Shown piece by piece: positions 52,001 through 63,334 of a DNA stretch of 64,000 bases. Position 1 is the stretch's first letter; the number at the start of each line of letters is the position of its first letter. The stretch is taken from NCBI RefSeq assembly GCF_019175285.1, contig NC_056528.1:16461447-16525446 (forward strand), given 5' to 3'. The notes under the pieces were generated by a model. The model was not told where the DNA came from and did no database searches. It saw nothing but the letters and a program-made list of their open reading frames with translations. This DNA comes from Sceloporus undulatus. Its lineage: Eukaryota > Chordata > Lepidosauria > Squamata > Phrynosomatidae. The position numbers and the translations under genes were made by a program.

Positions 52001-54997
52001 GCAGGCGCAGAGATGGGCTTTCAAGTTGCAAAGCAGTTTGTGAAATGAGTGGCTGGCATGGATGTTGTTTCAGGTGAGGAGGAAACTGAAGGAACTGGTT
52101 GTCCCAGCAGAGCTGCCAAGTAACCTCTAGGCCAGTGCTGCTCAAAATGGAGGCCTGTGAACCGGTGCTAGTCCACAAACGCATCAATTGGGGAGTTTCC
52201 TGGAAAAAAGAAGCCATTGTATCCAATGGACACAAATGTGGTTTCAGTTGGTGATGCACTAAGGAAAAAAGAATGCCAGTCTTTCACATCAGACAGCTTA
52301 AGAAACACTGTTCTGGGTCAGTTCCCAACATTGGCTCCCAGATGTTGTTGTGTTTGTAGCTCCGGTCAGTATGGCAACCTGGGGGTGAATGGGAGGATTC
52401 TGGGAACTGTAATCCAACAATATGTGGGGATCTAACGGTTGGGAAGCCGTGCTCCAAGGACTGTTGTACCAGTCCAGCAAGGGAGGAGTAGATGTCTCTT
52501 GTGTTTCAGGATGTGCTTCTGGACTCAAGTTTCTGTTTGCATTGCGGTGCTTGTCTTGGTTTGATTGAAATGTCGGGAGGTGAGTGTCATTTTTTAAAAG
52601 ATGGAGTTGAAGGCTGTGTGTCCCTATCTGGGAGTCAGTCTGCATGGCTTTTTAAAAAAACAACAACTAATGAATGCATTAAATTTATATCCCACCTTTT
52701 TCCCAGCAAGCAACCCAAGGCATCTTACAATACAGATTAAAACATGATAAGTTCCATCCCCTGAGACTGGAGCAGCATCAAGTCTGGTAAGAGGGGGACA
52801 TGGGTACATATAGCCCACTCTCCTTCCAGTGTGTAGTTGTTGTGCAGGTGTTGGTTGTTTTGCAACCAGCACCTGCTAACATTTCCTCTTCTCCACAAAG
52901 TATAGGAGCTCTGTCCCTTATTTAACCTGACAACTCTGTTTGGGAGATTCTGATTTGTTCCAAGGAGGCTTGACATTGCCTTCCCCTGAGAGCATGTGAC
53001 TTGCCCAGGATCATAGACCAACACTCAAACCACCATGTTCAAAACAGCCTTCTTCTGTTTGGCATTCTACAGATTGTTGGACGACAACTTCCATCAGCTA
53101 CAGCCACCAATGACAGCCATTGAGGTGATGGAGGCTGTAGTCAAAACATCCGGAGGGTACCAGGTTTTAGAAGGGGGGGGGGGCATTCTTGAAAAGGAAT
53201 ATCTGTTCTTGTTCTAATGCAGCTAGTTTTCCTATCAAGTTGTTCCTTCCCTCTCGGTGCTACTTAAACTGCCAGGGCTGCTAAAGCCCCAAATTTATGG
53301 CCTTGTCTGTTTCTGCTGTTTGTTTTGAGCTGTAATATATGACTTCCAACCTCTTTGGGGCAGGGGCTTGATTTATTGTCTTGTTAGTATGGAGCCTTGT
53401 CTGTGTGCCCAAGGCTAATTCCGGTACTTCTGGAATAATTGGAATTATGAGATGCATTTCACGTATGTATTGACTTCATCTGTGGAGAAGGACACTCTGT
53501 GACTGTGACTATCTGAAACCACTTTTCCATCTGTTTCTTCGATATGGTGGACTGGGCAACACTTCCCACCATCTCCAGCCATATTGTCGCAGGATTTGGG
53601 GAGCTGTTGTCCAGTCCATTTACTTTTCAAAAGATGGCCTGCATTTTTTGGTGCAAAGAATTGGCCATCAGGGAGGTTGAAAACCTTTTCGGGAAGCCAC
53701 GAGGGAACTGGAAGAGAAGTTATTTTATAACTTTTGGCATTTGGATTTCTCCAGTAATCACGAAATCACAATAAAGAGCAATAAACAGGACTCTGACTCA
53801 TTATTGGGCAATCTGAAATTAATAGGAGATGTTCCCAGCAGCCCTAGCCAGCATTCACTATAATGAGAAATGATGGGAGCTGTAGTCAAGGAGTCTGGAG
53901 CAATGGTTCTCAAGCTGAGTCCTCCAGATGTTTTGGACTTCAGTTCCCAGCCAAGAGGGCCGACAGACAGGATTCTGGGAGCCGGCGTAAAACAAATATC
54001 TGCAGGACCAGAGATCGAGGCCCAACAATTTAGAGCAGGGTTTCTCAGCCAGAGTTTGCTAAAACAATCCCAGTTCTTGATCATTGCATCTGGTTCTTCC
54101 ACCAAGTTTCCTTTGGAGAGAAGCAGGAGGAGCAGAAAAGCCGGGAAGGGGTGGTTTTTGGTCTGCAGAACTGATCAGGTACCTTGATCCTTTCCAGTTG
54201 CCGGTGAGGCCAGAATCCGCGTTGACCCACAAGTGTAGTTTGTGAGGAGCCAGACGCTGTCTTCTCCAACAAGAACAACAAAGAACCAGCATAATACATT
54301 TACCAGGCGAAGTTGCTTTCTGCCTTTAATTATATTGCTCAAGCTGGAAAATGCATCTTGGAGTCTGCCTGCTCTTGCTGCTAGACAGAAAAAAGACCTC
54401 TATTTCAGTCCTCTCCGCTTGCATTGGATGAAACAGTGGATGGAAAAGAAGCACTTCTCTTTACACTTCTCCCCAAGCTTCTGTTTACAGAAACCTGTCT
54501 TCCCCAAAAACATCCCCCCCCCAAGCTGCACAGTGCTTCTGATCCAACTGACGTTCACTCCTTGTTCTCTTGAGATAGAAGAAGCTCAAATGGGATTATA
54601 TGAGGGCTCCAACCAAGGAAGCTCATGCTGCCAATTTCTTTCTTTCAGCTAGTCTCAAAGGTGCTACAAGATCTCTCTACATACTATGGGTAGATCAAGT
54701 CAGGGTAGGCAGAATCAATTGGGCTATATAAGTAGATTTCTGAACAATTTATGCTTGGTTGACCAAGAGGGCTTTTGCGGATTGGTTGTGTGTGTGTTTT
54801 TTAAACTTCTGGCAGCTGAGCAGAAGCATATTAAATGACAAATGTGTATGTTTGTGTGCAACAGGTTGGCTTTGTGTTGACCTGAGATCTCTTAGCTGCT
54901 ATGCTCCTTGGCTGTAAAATATGAGTGTTGCTTTCCACCAGGGCTTTGTGTAGCTGATTTTCCCATTAGAATCCCTATCCAGTAGCAACTTGGAAGC

Positions 54998-55037
<40 letters not shown>

Positions 55038-58000
55038 CAGCCATAGAGCTTCTGGAGACCAGGGTTCAATTCCCAGGTTGGCCATGAAATCCATTGGGTG
55101 ATCTTGGGCAAGTCATGTACTCTCAGCTTCAGGAGAAGGCAATGGCAGACCTCTGAATAAATCTTGCCAAGAAAACCCACTTTAGGGTCACCATAAGTCA
55201 GAAACAACTTGAAGGCGCACAACAATAACTATACATAGTATAATATAATATCTAATTAAACTATATAGATATATAGAATTTAAAGACATAGCCGTATTAG
55301 TCTGTAGAATCAGTATGTAGAGAGATCTTGTAGTACCTTTGAGACTAACTGAAAGAAAGAAGTTGGCAGCATCAACTCCACTATATGCATCTTAGGAAGT
55401 AGACCGTTGTCTACGAAAGCTCATGCTGCCAACTTCTTTATATCAGTCTCAAAAGTGCTACAAGATCTCTCTACATATATGGATATATAGCTACATATCT
55501 CCAGGGTGGTGGCTTCTGAGTTGCAATGGGTAGATGATTGGCATTCTGCTTTGGCCCATTGTTTTGTGTCTCCTTCTGCTTCTGAGCCCCTGTCTAGCAT
55601 CAGGTTCTGGTTGGTGGTCCTTGATGGGGAAAAATATGTGTATCCTGAAGACCTGCACATTTCTGCTCAGCCACGGAAACCCACTGGGTGACCTTGGGCA
55701 AGTCACATGCTCTCAGCTTCAGAAGATGGCAATGACAAACCGCCTCTGAAGAAACTTGCCAAGAGAACTCCATCATAGGGTCGCCATAAGTCGGAAATGA
55801 CTTGAAGGCACTCAACAACATCAACAACCAAAGACCCCTTGCCATTGCCCACCTCCCAGGAAGCCTGCTTTCTCTTTATCCGCAGCTCATCTGTCACCTA
55901 GCATATAGAACTTGTGTGCTGCCAGCTGTGCGGTTGTGGCTTCTAACAGATGATCCATTTTCATGATTGGAGGGCAGTGTGTTTGTGTGTCGAGAGGAAG
56001 CTGACCTCAAAAGGATGCCTGAGTTTATGTGGAAACAGAATACAGGAGCAGAAGTCCAAATGTATTCTTTGAGCCTCCTACATGCAGAAGGGGTGGGCAG
56101 CCCTCCAGATGTTGCCAAACTGCCACTCCCATCAGCTGTAGAAAGCATAGCCGTTGGTGAGGAACGCTGGGAGGTGTAGTCCACATGGTTGCATTTTGCT
56201 CACCCCTGTGACACAACCTTATTGAGGCGAGGGGTTGCTGCAAAAATATCCTCTTATGCACATACACACACCACACAGAGGTGCCTCGCTGGCTGGCTCT
56301 TTTGCTTAAAATTCTCTTTGCAACCGTTTCGGTAATAGAGGTCCATCCAACCAGAATTATTTCTATTCTGGTTTCTGTGGCAACCAGCACACCCAGCCTT
56401 AGCGTTAAATTATAGGAAGAAGTGTGGTGTGTGCATGTGTGTGTGTGTTAAAAAAAGGGTGACAAAAGCTAGCTTTCTAACCCTCCGAATAAAAAAAGAG
56501 AGCAACACCCCATGAGTCTCTGTCTTCTCTGTTCCTGTCTCATGCAATCCTTTCATATCTCTAGGGCATCTGGGATGAGGGTTGGTTTATTCAAAAATAC
56601 CTTACAAAAGCTTTCTAGTACATGGATCAGTTGCATGTAAAAGGCTGCAGTATGTCCCAGTTCTTCTCTGCGGTTCCTCAAATGATACAGTTATTGGAGG
56701 TTAAAGACCAGCAAGAGCAGTGGACGAGAGATGCTGGACTAAATCTGGGTTGCCTTGCTGAAGCTTTGGTCCCCTGGAGGGTTTGTTTGGGCTGCGGATG
56801 CAGGAAAGAGCATCGCTAAATACTTGTGCTTTGGAGCTGGTACGTTAAAATAATCATAATCATAATAAGCAGAGCATAAAGGTTGATTCCAAAATCCTCC
56901 TTATTGGATTTTCCCCCTTGGTCTTTGCTTAAGTGTGGCAAGAGTGAACCAAAGTGAAGCCACGCTTGCCACAGGACTCCTCTGATTCTCTTCTTTCTCC
57001 AGCTTTGTCACCTCTGTCTTTATTTTCCTGGTGTTTTGTAGTAGAGATTTCTTGTCCCAGGTGGCTTGGGAACAACCTCCTGAAACCTAGTTGGCAGCCA
57101 ACAGGTCTGGAATAGCGGCCAAGTTGAATAGCTTAGCCAACTGGGACAGGCAGTAATGGTGGAGGATGATCTGAGTGGCACTTGGTGGACGGTGGCCCTC
57201 AGATGTCAAGGAACCTCGTCTTAACTGGGAGCCCTGGAGGAAGAATTCATGCAAAGGGAAAAACTAAAATCAAAAGCCAAAATCAAACTGGAGGGCCGGA
57301 CCGAACAGATTCCGGATCATTGTCTGGAGACAAGGGGAATGTCACTTTGAGAGAGTCAGCATGGTGCAGTGCAGTGATTCCCAAACTTTGGTCTTCCAGG
57401 TATTTTGGACTTTAACTTCCAGAAGCCCCAGTCAGCTTGGCCGACAGCAGAAGTCCAAAACCTAGGGAGGGCTAAAGTTTGGGAATCATTGGTGTAGTAG
57501 TTTGATCATTGGATTAGGACACCACAAGACCAGGGTTCAAATCTCTGCTCAGTTGTGGAAACTGATTGTGTGTTCTTGGCCATCTCCTAGCTTCAGAGGA
57601 AGGCAGTGGCAAATCTCTGAGCAAATCTTACCAAGAAACCCCAGTGATAGATTTGCCTTGGGATGGCCATAAGTCTGAAATGAATTGAAGGCATACAACA
57701 ACATCAACAGCAAACTCATTTTGGCACCCCAGATGTTTTTGGGAGTATGAAGAATCATGCCCCCGCTTGTGTTTCTGCATGAGTTACTGTTGTCTACGTG
57801 ACTCACACAGAGATGCGACAGGCAACCTGTCCTACTGTATCTCTGCATCAGCAATATTTGGGACTCAGGGGAATGCTATAAATAGTCATAATAACCCCCA
57901 CCACTTTGCTTGATCCTTAAGCAGAGGTTAGTGGGCCTCCTTTACCCAGGCTGTGGGTGGGATGATCCTTGCAAAGGACATTTTTAATCATCCTGGGCTG

Positions 58001-58684
58001 GACTGTGGGAGAGGTGTATGCTTCAGAGGTGAAAATCCCAATTTCCCATATGAAAAATGAACCAGACATCCTCGATGCGAGGAGGTTAATTGTGATAGAG
58101 TCTAAGCCGGATCTCTTTTCAACAAAAGGGGGGTGTTGGGCTGTTTGCTCAGTCTCCCCCTTTTTTATTTTAAATCTGCTGCAGGATAATCTCTTCTCAC
58201 AGATTGGGGGAGAGAGAGGAAGAGAGAGAAAGAGCCTTGCAAACGCAATTATGAGCCACTGTCTGCCTTGGCCTTTCGCTATCGATCATTATGCCGCAAA
58301 TAAATATTTAATTGGACCCTAGCCTTTTCCTTTTCCTTTTAAACCTTTCAATCAAAGGGTATTTTCACTTCTCTCCACCCCAGTTTGCCCTCCCATTCCT
58401 TAATTCAGAAACTCTGGCTCTGCAATGGCTACAAGAGGCTGTCTGTTTTTCCAGGAGGGTTCCCTGCAGCGATGAAGCTGGAGGCTGCTGCTGCAAACCT
58501 CCTTCAGCAGAACTGAGAAGCTTGGGGGGGAAACATCTCTCTTCCCTCCCCAAACCCCAAATAGCTTAGAGGGGCCAGTTAGCTATGTCTACTGATGAAG
58601 CACTTCTATTCCAGCTCTGTCTCCGAGGACCTGGGTTGTCGACGCGGAGAGTTCAGCAGAAAGCATTATGGATCAGTAGAGCTG
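49031..58684 (+). CDS. GARNL3: GARNL3 (GTPase-activating Rap/Ran-GAP domain-like 3), 5' part of gene
   Basis: Two exons are visible. The second (58,615-58,684) encodes SVSEDLGCRRGEFSRKHYGS then VEL, which I recognise as the N-terminal part of GARNL3 just before its LLISSDADGA segment. The first (49,031-49,077) encodes MESRNPEPRLFSVAQ and leaves two bases that join the next exon to give R, so the phases agree. GARNL3 proteins carry a Rap/Ran-GAP domain, thought to act on Rap-type small GTPases, and a citron-homology domain; both lie beyond the window. The intron between them is 9.5 kb of repeats. First-exon identity is inferred from promoter position, start context and phase; another promoter could also feed exon 2. 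Confidence 0.7.
49130..49295 (+). repeat. GC-box tandem repeat in GARNL3 intron 1
   Basis: About three units of about 48 bp containing AACTCCGCCCACTGGGCGTG and GCTTAGTCATTAATAC. Each brings a CCGCCC and a GGGCGTGGC (KLF/Sp-type) site. Confidence 0.8.
49310..49680. repeat. Family A MITEs with CR1 scrap between
   Basis: AGAAATAATGCAGTTTGACA then AAACTACAAATCCCAGGATT; a CR1 3' end at about 49,480-49,545 (GAATCATAGAGTTGGAAGAG); then GGGATTTGTAGTTTCGCAAG. The duplicate ends CAGGATTTTAACATTGG and CAGGATTTTAACATCGG suggest a local duplication. Confidence 0.7.
49800..50138. mobile_element. Tigger-like family T element
   Basis: GGGTTAGGGTTGAAGGACCC at left; AACACTTGG-like CTTGGGTCCTCCAGCACAAC inside; GCCAATGTGGAGGGCCATTT at right. 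Confidence 0.65.
50345..50480 (-). repeat. tRNA-derived SINE, partial
   Basis: TTTGTTGTTGCTTTTGTGTG, CAACCCGAAGGCAAACTTAT and GCACCCAGTGGGTTTCAT. Confidence 0.65.
50625..50805. mobile_element. Family A MITE
   Basis: AATCCTGGGAACTGTAGTTT and CTACAGTTCCCAGGATTCCC are inverted arms; ends TTATTTTTGTAGTGTG. Confidence 0.7.
51395..51560. mobile_element. Tigger-like family T fragment
   Basis: GAGTTGCACTGGAGGATATG, GAGATTCCTAGACAGGTGTT, CCCCAGCAAATGTGGAGGGA. Confidence 0.65.
52125..52315. mobile_element. hAT-like fragment (tentative)
   Basis: GCCAGTGCTGCTCAAAATGG and GAACCGGTGCTAGTCCAC resemble the ends of hAT-type repeats seen in squamates. Confidence 0.35.
52320..52450. mobile_element. Family B MITE
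   Basis: TTCCCAACATTGGCTCCCAG at left; GAACTGTAATCCAACAATAT and AACGGTTGGGAAG at right. Confidence 0.6.
52925..53035 (-). repeat. tRNA-derived SINE, partial
   Basis: CATTGCCTTCCCCTGAGAGC, GACTTGCCCAGGATCATAG, and CACTCAAACCACCATG. Confidence 0.65.
53890..53990. mobile_element. Family B MITE
   Basis: GAGTCCTCCAGATGTTTTGG and ACTTCAGTTCCCAGCCAAG. Confidence 0.6.
54615..54692. mobile_element. Family D element, right end
   Basis: GCTCATGCTGCCAATTTCTT and AGCTAGTCTCAAAGGTGCTA. Confidence 0.6.
55000..55036 (+). repeat. (TG)n microsatellite
   Basis: About 18 TG units. Confidence 0.95.
55037..55232 (+). repeat. tRNA-derived SINE
   Basis: TTCTGGAGACCAGGGTTCAA, TTCCCAGGTTGGCC, tail AAGGCGCACAACAATA. 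The TG tract replaces the first bases of the head. Confidence 0.85.
55275..55482. mobile_element. Family D element, near complete
   Basis: AGACATAGCCGTATTAGTCT and TAGTACCTTTGAGACTAACT at left; AGTCTCAAAAGTGCTACAAG at right. Confidence 0.7.
55660..55828 (+). repeat. tRNA-derived SINE, 5' truncated
   Basis: GCTCAGCCACGGAAACCCAC, GACCTTGGGCAAGTCACATG, tail CAACAACATCAACAACC. Confidence 0.85.
56090..56195. mobile_element. Family B MITE
   Basis: GGGCAGCCCTCCAGATGTTG and GGGAGGTGTAGTCCACATGG. Confidence 0.55.
56195..57365. other. GARNL3: GARNL3 intron 1, mostly unassigned sequence
   Basis: Contains a (TG)n run near 56,430 and purine-rich stretches. No exon with a plausible frame and splice sites was recognised. 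Confidence 0.4.
57370..57495. mobile_element. Family B MITE, both arms
   Basis: ATTCCCAAACTTTGGTCTTC at left and GGGCTAAAGTTTGGGAATCA at right, about 125 bp. Confidence 0.75.
57498..57715 (+). repeat. tRNA-derived SINE
   Basis: TAGTTTGATCATTGGATTAG, GGTTCAAATCTCTGC, tail GGCATACAACAACATCAACA. Confidence 0.8.
58615..58684 (+). CDS. GARNL3: GARNL3 second coding exon
   Basis: 70 nt between acceptor TTCTATTCCAG and donor CTG/GTAAGT. Reads SVSEDLGCRRGEFSRKHYGS, VEL in the phase left by the first exon. One conservative change (E for D in RRGDFSRK) against the mammalian protein as I remember it. Confidence 0.78.
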
Positions 58685-58994
58685 GTAAGTTTCTTATTTT
58701 TTGATTTTTATTGAAACGCAGTCCATTGCTTCATGTCCGCCAAGGTTTTTGTAAGGAGCCCTGCATCTCATGTTGTGGCAAGCACACATACGGATTCTCA
58801 AAGCATTCTCTCTCCACATCCTTCACCCTGCATCACATTTACAGCAGGCGGGTCTTGGAAGCAGCCCAGCGGACATCTGTTTTTACCTGGATTGAATCTC
58901 TTTTCGCTTCAGACCTCTGAAATAAAAATAAAATAACTCTGTGGTTATGCTCTCTGTTGATGAAAATTTTGCTTCACAGTGAACGGACGCAACA

Positions 58995-59105
58995 CAGCCT
59001 TCTCAGTTCCAGATATTTTGGACTTTCCTTCCCATCCTCCCTGATAATGGGCCATACTGACTGGGGCTGATAGGAGCTGCAGTCCCAAACACCAGGGGTG
59101 GGGAC
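58995..59105. mobile_element. Family B MITE
   Basis: TCCAGATATTTTGGACTTTC and GCTGCAGTCCCAAACACCAG. Confidence 0.55.
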
Positions 59106-61085
59106 TGCATTTGTGTAAAAAGGGCTCTAATCTTTACCCATATGGATTGCTATGAAAAATGGAAATTAAGAATTGATTTTGGGGCATGCATGCAGAGGCA
59201 TTGTTGCATGGAGGTTTAGAAATCCAGGATGGTTTGTATATTTGCAAAAGGAAGGTGAAGGCTAAAGCTTTTGCCTTTTTCAAATTTCATTCCTTAAAAA
59301 TACATGGCATGTTTGTCACCTCTGTCCCCACCACCACCACCACCTCTTTGACTTTCAAAGGGAGATTGCATACAATTTGATATATATATGAATGAATTGG
59401 CTGCAGAGGAAACGGGTGGAGAAGAAAGGGGAACCCTCTCTTTTGACTGGAAAACAATAGCAAGATTCTGCTTAATGGCAATTTGTGCCAGAGAATATGT
59501 AGGCATCCAGGGCTCAGCGCCTGATAGACTATTGTTGAGCAGTACTGTGCCAAGGAGACCAATTCCATATGTGTGTGTTAAATCTGGCATTGCTGAAACT
59601 GGTAAGAGAGAGAACACAGAAAACATTCTGATTCTTTAGAAGAGGTTGTGCTTTCCTTCCTGGCTGACTTGGAACGTTTGATTGAAAATGAACGTATAAA
59701 AATTGGCGGTGATGTTTAGTCTAATTCATGCTAAGGTGGGAATATTTTAGGGTCTCTTTCTCTCTGTCTCTCTCTCTCTCCCCTTCTCTTTCATTTTTAG
59801 GGTCTCTTGCTCTCATTTTTGGTGCATTCTTCAGGGTAGGATCCAGGAGCCTAACCAATTCCCATAGGACAGGTGGTGAGATATTCAAACCCAGACTAGT
59901 TCTGCAAAAAAAGGCATCTGGTCCTGGGAGAAGGGCAGGATGTAAATAAAATATATAAATTATCAAATAAGTGGAGAGTTTGGAGCATCTTTATGAACAC
60001 TGAGTTGTCAGTCATTAAATATTATTTTATCACAGGAAGACCACTGCTTCAGGTTGTCTGTTTTATCCATCCATATTCTGCCAGATGTTTTGGACTTCAC
60101 TTCCTAGAAGGCTCAACCAGCACCGCCCATAAAGATGCTCACTTGCACAAAATTGTTAATAGTCTTATCCACTTGTTTGCACCAGTTGTATGACACACAT
60201 CAATAGCCTAGGACAAACAAAATGGTCCATTTTCATCTGGCATATGCTGAAGTCAGTTCATTCTTGCTTTGAGAAAGTGCAATACCTTGACCCCACAACT
60301 TGTGAACTTTAAATTCAGGAAAATAGGATGAAACCAATCTCCAGGCTGGCATTTTGTCCTCACAGTGGCCCCTGTGGGAAAGACCTCAAGCAGGACATGA
60401 GTACAATAGCATCCTTATGTTCTTTTTCCCTAGCAAATAATATTGAAAGGCATGCTGGCTCTGACACTGGAAGTGATGTGCACAGCTTGGAGACAAAAAA
60501 TACTTTGAACTATGTCCCCTAGATGTATCCCTCCTAGATGAAAAAGGGCTAGAGGACAGTAGGAGTTGTAGTTGAAATGATAAAGTTTTTCTGGGTTCTG
60601 ATGATATATCGCCATCATGGCTAGCAGCCACTAATAGCTTTGATATCAGTCTTCTTTGACATTGCTCACATAGACCATCCCATCTTATGGAAGTGCATTG
60701 TGTAGTTCAGTAGCATGCTGTGTCTATATGGATTTTCTTTGGTCCATTTCATCTCTGCGCTGGAACTATGTGAGCAAGTAATATATAATCCCCCCGCCCT
60801 CCCTGCACTCAAGATGAGCTTAGCATATAGTGGAAAGGTACAGGAAGAACTTTTAAGAGCCCTTGCATCTGACTGCCTCTGTAATGCATTTTGTATGTTT
60901 TATTCCTTAACACTTTATTCAGTGGTCTGCTCTAGTTGTTGGGTTTTACAAGGGATGGGGTGGGAATGGGCTGACTGGGAATGTGGGTTGCTCCAGATGA
61001 AGTTGATATTTTTTTGTTGATATCTAATGGTTCTCAGGGCAAAGGATGAAGCTGCATCAAAATTCATTGTATTTAAGGGAAATGC
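59106..61085. other. GARNL3: GARNL3 intron 2, mostly unassigned
   Basis: A (TC)n tract near 59,755-59,800 and a family B scrap near 60,085. The next GARNL3 exon (expected LLISSDADGA...) was looked for here and up to 64,000 and not found. Confidence 0.45.
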
Positions 61086-61089
61086 AGTA

Positions 61090-61305
61090 CAGGTTGATTG
61101 AGTCTCCTTTATCTGAAATGCTTGGGACCAGAATTGCTTTGGATAATGGAATATTTGCATGTACATTGTGAGATATCTTGGAGATGGGACCCAGGTCTAA
61201 ACATGAAATTCAAGTATGTTTCAGATACACCTTACACACATATCTTGAAGGTAATGTCATACAATATTCTAAATAATTTTGTGCATGAAATGAAGTTTCC
61301 AGATT
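61090..61305. mobile_element. Tigger-like family C element
   Basis: ACAGGTTGATTGAGTCTCCT, GAAATGCTTGGGACCAGAAT, GAGATGGGACCCAGGTCTAA, TTTTGTGCATGAAATGAAGT; same order as the copy at 22,968. Confidence 0.7.
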
Positions 61306-61490
61306 CTGTTTAAAAACCTCCAAAGAAGGAGACCCCACCACCTTCCGAGGCAGCGTGTTCCAACAGCTTTTACCCTTAGGAAGTTCGTCCTAACATTTAG
61401 GTGGGATCGCTTTACTTCTAGTTTGAATCTTTTGCTTCATCCTCAAGCTTGCTCCATCCTCAACATGACATTCCTTCAGAGAGCGCCAGC
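61306..61490 (-). mobile_element. CR1-type LINE 3' fragment
   Basis: AAAACCTCCAAAGAAGGAGA, GCAGCGTGTTCCAACAGCTT, GCTTGCTCCATCCTCAACAT. Confidence 0.75.
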
Positions 61491-61619
61491 CATCAACAGC
61501 TGTTCTCAGGTCCTACAGATTCAGGGCTGTAGCTTCCTTGATTTAATCAGTCCAGCTGTAATGCATCTTCTTGCCTTCCAACGGTCTTCCTTGATGACTT
61601 CATTAACTCAGTGAATGTC

Positions 61620-62035
61620 CTTAGAATCGTAGAGTTGGAAGAGACCACTAGGGCCATCCAGTCCAATCCTCTGCCATGCAGGAAATCCAAATCAAAGCAT
61701 CCCTGACAGATGGCCATCCAGCCTCTGTTTAAAGACCTCCAAGGAAGGAGACTCTATCACCCTCCGAGGGAGTGCATTCCACTGTCAAACAGCCCTTACT
61801 GTCAGGAAGTTCCTCCTAATGTTCAGGTGGAATCTCTTTTCCTGTAGCTTGCATCCATTGTTCCGGGTCCTGTTTTCTGGAGCAGCAGGAAACAAGCTTG
61901 CTCCCTCTTCAACATGACATCCTTTCAAATATTTAAACAGGGCTATCATATCGCCTCTTAACCTTCTTTTCTCCAGGCTAAACATCCCCAGCTTCCTAAG
62001 TCGTCTCAGCTCCCTAAGCTCCCTTGTTTCATTTC
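61620..62035 (-). mobile_element. CR1-type LINE 3' end, longest copy
   Basis: AGAATCGTAGAGTTGGAAGA, CATCCAGTCCAATCCTCTGC, GGCCATCCAGCCTCTGTTTA, GAGTGCATTCCACTGTCAAA, TTAACCTTCTTTTCTCCAGG. About 415 bp of the 3' part; best reference copy here. Confidence 0.85.
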
Positions 62036-62219
62036 ACTCTAATTATTTGATCAGAAAGATTGGGGGAGAAAAATTAAAACACTTCCTGTGACTCACACAT
62101 GATATGATATAGAATTTTTCATTCCCACACTTTGTGAACAAATTGCAAGACAATAGCGAGATCTTCTTTGGCATGGGTTGAAGCAAAAGAAAGAAAGTAA
62201 TGAAGGTATAAAATGGAGA

Positions 62220-62300
62220 GGGAGCCATGGCTGAGTGGTGATACGAACCCTGATCTCAAAGAGTCTTCAGTCTGACAATCACAAAAAACCACGCTACAAA
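62220..62300 (-). repeat. tRNA-derived SINE, head fragment
   Basis: GAGCCATGGCTGAGTGGTGA, TACGAACCCTGATCTC, AAAACCACGCT. Confidence 0.6.
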
Positions 62301-63334
62301 TTCTACTACTCCAGAACTAAAAGTTTGCACACTATTTTGCAATTGTTGTTGATCCTAATAAAGATATTGTCCACCTGTGGGTTTGGGACTCACACTTCTT
62401 TTTTGGATCAACATGCCTACCTTGATTTTCGGCAGTATTCATAGATACCCATAGCAGTTTTTTCTTATGTAGGCAAACATTGTCCCTCATAGACGCTTAT
62501 CAGGCAAAAGCAGTAGAGGAGAAGGTGGGATCTGGCCTGGAGATCTCCATTTGGCTTTCCTTTTTCTAGAACAAAAGAAATTTAAAAAGAAATAGGGAGC
62601 ATCTTTAATCACTTAGAGGACATCTGGCACCATCTGAAAGCACATTGTTTTAAAATGCCAACTGAAGTATGCCAGGAGCCGTGGTCTGATCTAAGTAGAC
62701 TAAAATCTGATTGTCCTTCTGATCTGTCTTGATTCCCGAGGCTTGTAGACTCCAGTTGGGTCATGCAAGCTGAACTCCACACAGCGCACCCTCGCGCACC
62801 AGGGCCTGCCATGGCCTATGGCAATATTTTATGTGCTGGCCTAGACAGTCTTCCTTGACATTACATTACTTTTAAGGGCGCTGTGAAAGACAAGCAATAA
62901 GGTGACATCAGCAGGCTGCAGGGTTGAGGAACAGGACTGTGTTAACATTGTTAATTGACGCTGCGGATATTTATTTATCGGAGCTCAAAGGACAAAAAAA
63001 GGAGGAATTGAAACCCCAGCCTAGAATTTATTATCCTGGTGCGGAATAAGGATGTGACGGCTATCTATGATCTTTTCTTCCAGAGAATGGAAATCATATT
63101 ATTCTGCAAATAAGGACCTGCTTTGTTGTAATATGTTCCCACAAGGTTATCCAACAGATTCAACACCGAAAGCTAATGTAGTTGCAAGGTTTTAGTGTTG
63201 GATTCAGGTTCAAACCCATATCCAGCTGGAAAGCTTGCTATCACATAGAAGGTTGTAACAAGGTTGGAGACGGGGTGAGAGAAAAATGAATAGAGGTTTA
63301 ATTCCCTCCCCCCCAGTTGCATATATAAACATAA

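Noticed and set aside
54242-54652. Plus-strand open frame of about 136 codons
   Set aside because: Low-information sequence ending in a family D repeat; no homology recognised.
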